Positions 34,254 through 36,121 of a DNA stretch of 36,121 nucleotides are shown here, piece by piece. The notes under the pieces were generated by a model. That model saw nothing but the letters and a program-made list of their open reading frames with translations. It was not told the origin of the DNA and did no database searches. The DNA is from Acidobacteriota bacterium (GTDB lineage: Bacteria > Acidobacteriota > Terriglobia > Bryobacterales > Bryobacteraceae): positions 1 to 36,121 of the forward strand of contig JACQZR010000132.1 of the NCBI GenBank assembly GCA_016213775.1. The letters run 5' to 3'. Numbering within the stretch: position 1 is the first letter of the stretch; every line of letters begins with the position of its first letter. The position numbers and the translations under genes were made by a program.

Positions 34254-36121
34254 CTACTCCTCTGCCTGGTACTGATAGACGAGGGCGGATTTCGGGTTCA
34301 GCACAACGGGCCGGGAATTGAGGGCGGGGCCGGAGTGGAGGAGGTCAGAAGAGTGCGCCCCAGGTCCCATCCATTCCATGCTGCTCGAATCCAGAACCTT
34401 ACACCATCGGGCGGGACGCGCGAACGAAAAGAGCGCCGGGCCTGGGAGGGTGACGGTCTGATGGTGGAAGCTGAGGAACGTCAACGACTCCAAGCCGGCG
34501 GAACGCTGGTTCAAGCACAGCACCTGCTCGTCCTCGTACACCTCCACCTGGCGGCCGCCATTCTCTGAAGCTTCGGGGAGACGTAACGTCTTTCTCAGCT
34601 CGATCAAACGCCGGTAGAACGCGGTGAGCGCCTGGTTGCGGGGCTGGCTGCGCAAAGAAGGGCGGAGCTTCGAATGCACGAAGGTCTCCTCGGCCTGCGG
34701 ATCCGGTGGATCGCCCTGCCAGGCGAATTCCGAAAACTCCTGCTTGCGTCCGTCGCGCACGGCGCAGACCAGTTCCGCATCTCCGTGGCTGACAAAATAC
34801 AGGAACGGCGCCGTCTCGCCATACTCTTCTCCCATGAAGAGCAGCGGCAGGAACGGAGACAGCAGAACGGCGGCGGCGGCCAGCTTCAGACTCTCGAACT
34901 GCAACAGAGAACTGACGCGTTCGCCGAACATCCGATTGCCCACCTGATCGTGATTCTGTGAAAACACAACAAATCGTGTAGCGGGGATGGAGACAGCGGA
35001 GTTTCCATGACGCCGCTGGCGAAAGGAAGAGTATTGTCCGGAGTAAACGAATCCCTCGCGATAGGCCTTGGCCAACTGATGCAGGTCGCCAAAATCCCGG
35101 TAGTAGCCGGAGCGGTCAGCAGTGAGCAATGTGCGCAGCGCGTGATGGAAGTCGTCGTTCCATTGAGCGTCCAGCCCCAAACCTCCCAACTCGGTGGAGC
35201 GGATGACTCGCGTGTCGTTGAGGGCGCTCTCGGCGATGACATGGACACGCCGGCCGAGCTGATTGGCGATTTCGTGGACAGTGCAGGCGATTTCCTGAAG
35301 GAAGGGATATGCGGACTGGTCGTGGATGGCGTGGATGGCATCCAGCCGCAGCGCGTCGATATGAAATTCGGTTACCCAATAAAGCGCGTTCTCGATGAAG
35401 AAGCGGCGCACCTCGTCGCTTCCCGGACCGTCGAAGTTCAAGGCGAGCCCCCATGGCGTGGTGTAGCGGTTAGTGAAGTACGGCCCATAGGCGGCGAGAT
35501 AATTGCCTTCCGGGCCGAGGTGGTTGTAGACGACGTCGAGGACGACCGCCAGACCAAGAGCATGACAGGCGTTGACAAGCCGCTTGAGGGCTGTGGGGCC
35601 ACCATAGGAATCCTGGACAGCGAATGGATAGACGCCGTCGTAGCCCCAGTTGCGGCTGCCTGGGAACTGCGCAACAGGCATCAACTCGATCGCGGTAATG
35701 CCGAGATCCCGCAAGTCAGAGAGTCGCGGTATCAGGGCTTCAAAGGAACCCTCCGGAGTGAAGACACCGGTGTGGATTTCGTACAGGACATAGTGATCGA
35801 GGGGGATGCCTTGCCAGGCGTCATCATCCCAATGGAAATCGCCGTCACACAACTGAGAAGGGCCATGAACACCGAAGGGCTGGCGGCGGGAGGCGGGATC
35901 CGGCAGCTCTTTTTCCCCAGGCAGACGGTAGAAGTAACAGGCGTCCGGTTCCAGGTCGGGCAATTCAGCGGAGTAGTAACCTCGCTCCGTTTGCGCCAGT
36001 GGTTGGAATCGCTCGCGCGGTTGCACGACATGAAGGTCGACACGGTCCGCGAAAGGCGCCCAGACTTGAAAGCGCCACCGGTGGTCTCCCAGCGGCACAG
36101 GGCCGTGCTTGTATTGGAGGG
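34254..36121 (-). CDS. treZ: Malto-oligosyltrehalose trehalohydrolase (5' end may lie outside the window)
   Basis: GH13 enzyme that releases trehalose from the TreY product, cytoplasmic. Visible: an N-terminal carbohydrate-binding-like segment (RFQVWAPFADRVDLHV), then ELMPVAQFPGSRNWGYDGV, DVVYNHLGPEGNY, the catalytic Asp in ALRLDAIHAI, Glu in VIAESALND and Asp in QNHDQVGNRM. A GTG at 36098 could start the protein at MPLGDHRW. The frame stays open to the window edge and reads QYKHGPVPLGDHRW, which resembles the usual N-terminus, so an ATG just outside is likely. It ends three bases before treY. Confidence 0.93.
   Translation of the reverse strand, partial: LQYKHGPVPLGDHRWRFQVWAPFADRVDLHVVQPRERFQPLAQTERGYYSAELPDLEPDACYFYRLPGEKELPDPASRRQPFGVHGPSQLCDGDFHWDDDAWQGIPLDHYVLYEIHTGVFTPEGSFEALIPRLSDLRDLGITAIELMPVAQFPGSRNWGYDGVYPFAVQDSYGGPTALKRLVNACHALGLAVVLDVVYNHLGPEGNYLAAYGPYFTNRYTTPWGLALNFDGPGSDEVRRFFIENALYWVTEFHIDALRLDAIHAIHDQSAYPFLQEIACTVHEIANQLGRRVHVIAESALNDTRVIRSTELGGLGLDAQWNDDFHHALRTLLTADRSGYYRDFGDLHQLAKAYREGFVYSGQYSSFRQRRHGNSAVSIPATRFVVFSQNHDQVGNRMFGERVSSLLQFESLKLAAAAVLLSPFLPLLFMGEEYGETAPFLYFVSHGDAELVCAVRDGRKQEFSEFAWQGDPPDPQAEETFVHSKLRPSLRSQPRNQALTAFYRRLIELRKTLRLPEASENGGRQVEVYEDEQVLCLNQRSAGLESLTFLSFHHQTVTLPGPALFSFARPARWCKVLDSSSMEWMGPGAHSSDLLHSGPALNSRPVVLNPKSALVYQYQAEE

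Overview
The window is about 36 kb of GC-rich, densely coded bacterial DNA. The best guess for the source is Acidobacteriota of the Bryobacterales/Solibacterales type. The reasons are a DUF1592 planctomycete-type cytochrome next to a DUF1552 protein, several Tat-exported sugar enzymes (Gfo/Idh and xylose-isomerase-like), a fused E1 alpha/beta dehydrogenase, and short dispersed intergenic repeats. This comes from gene content only; a planctomycete or verrucomicrobial source is less likely but not excluded. No RNA gene, CRISPR array or complete insertion sequence was seen.

Layout. (1) 476-9364, plus strand: a five-gene redox operon with a very large pyruvate:ferredoxin oxidoreductase carrying its own C-terminal ferredoxin, then rnfC, rnfD, rnfG and a plant-type ferredoxin-NADP reductase. 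rnfA, rnfB and rnfE are absent. (2) 9361-9919: a scar region with a broken PIN-toxin gene, an antitoxin-like small gene, dispersed repeats and three hairpins. (3) 9919-13536, minus strand: an exported alpha/beta hydrolase, then a translationally coupled xylose-isomerase-like protein and Gfo/Idh oxidoreductase. (4) 13559-14389: a DUF1963 gene broken by two frameshifts, followed by repeats. (5) 14390-21034, minus strand: an operon of an exported methyltransferase-like protein, a PL22 oligogalacturonate lyase, a DUF1592 cytochrome, a DUF1552 protein and a DUF2293 protein, which may serve plant-polymer breakdown. (6) 21033-24712: a lipoprotein and a secreted protein on plus, then SpoIID, YgfZ and a small membrane protein on minus. 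(7) 24736-27433, plus strand: an MBL-fold hydrolase and a fused 2-oxoacid dehydrogenase E1. (8) 27444-29797, minus strand: a variant NUC-family nuclease, a frameshifted outer-membrane-type protein and a YceI protein. (9) 29993-36121, minus strand: treZ-treY-glgC, linking alpha-glucan breakdown to trehalose with ADP-glucose synthesis.

The most interesting system is the first operon. The genes look like a self-contained path from pyruvate through a built-in ferredoxin into a reduced Rnf-like flavoprotein module (C, D, G) and to NADP(H). It lacks the membrane iron-sulfur subunits and the ferredoxin-docking subunit of every standard Rnf complex. A second theme is gene decay or sequence error: four frame breaks in three loci (near 9600, 13715, 13785 and 28450), each identified because the expected protein continues in another frame.
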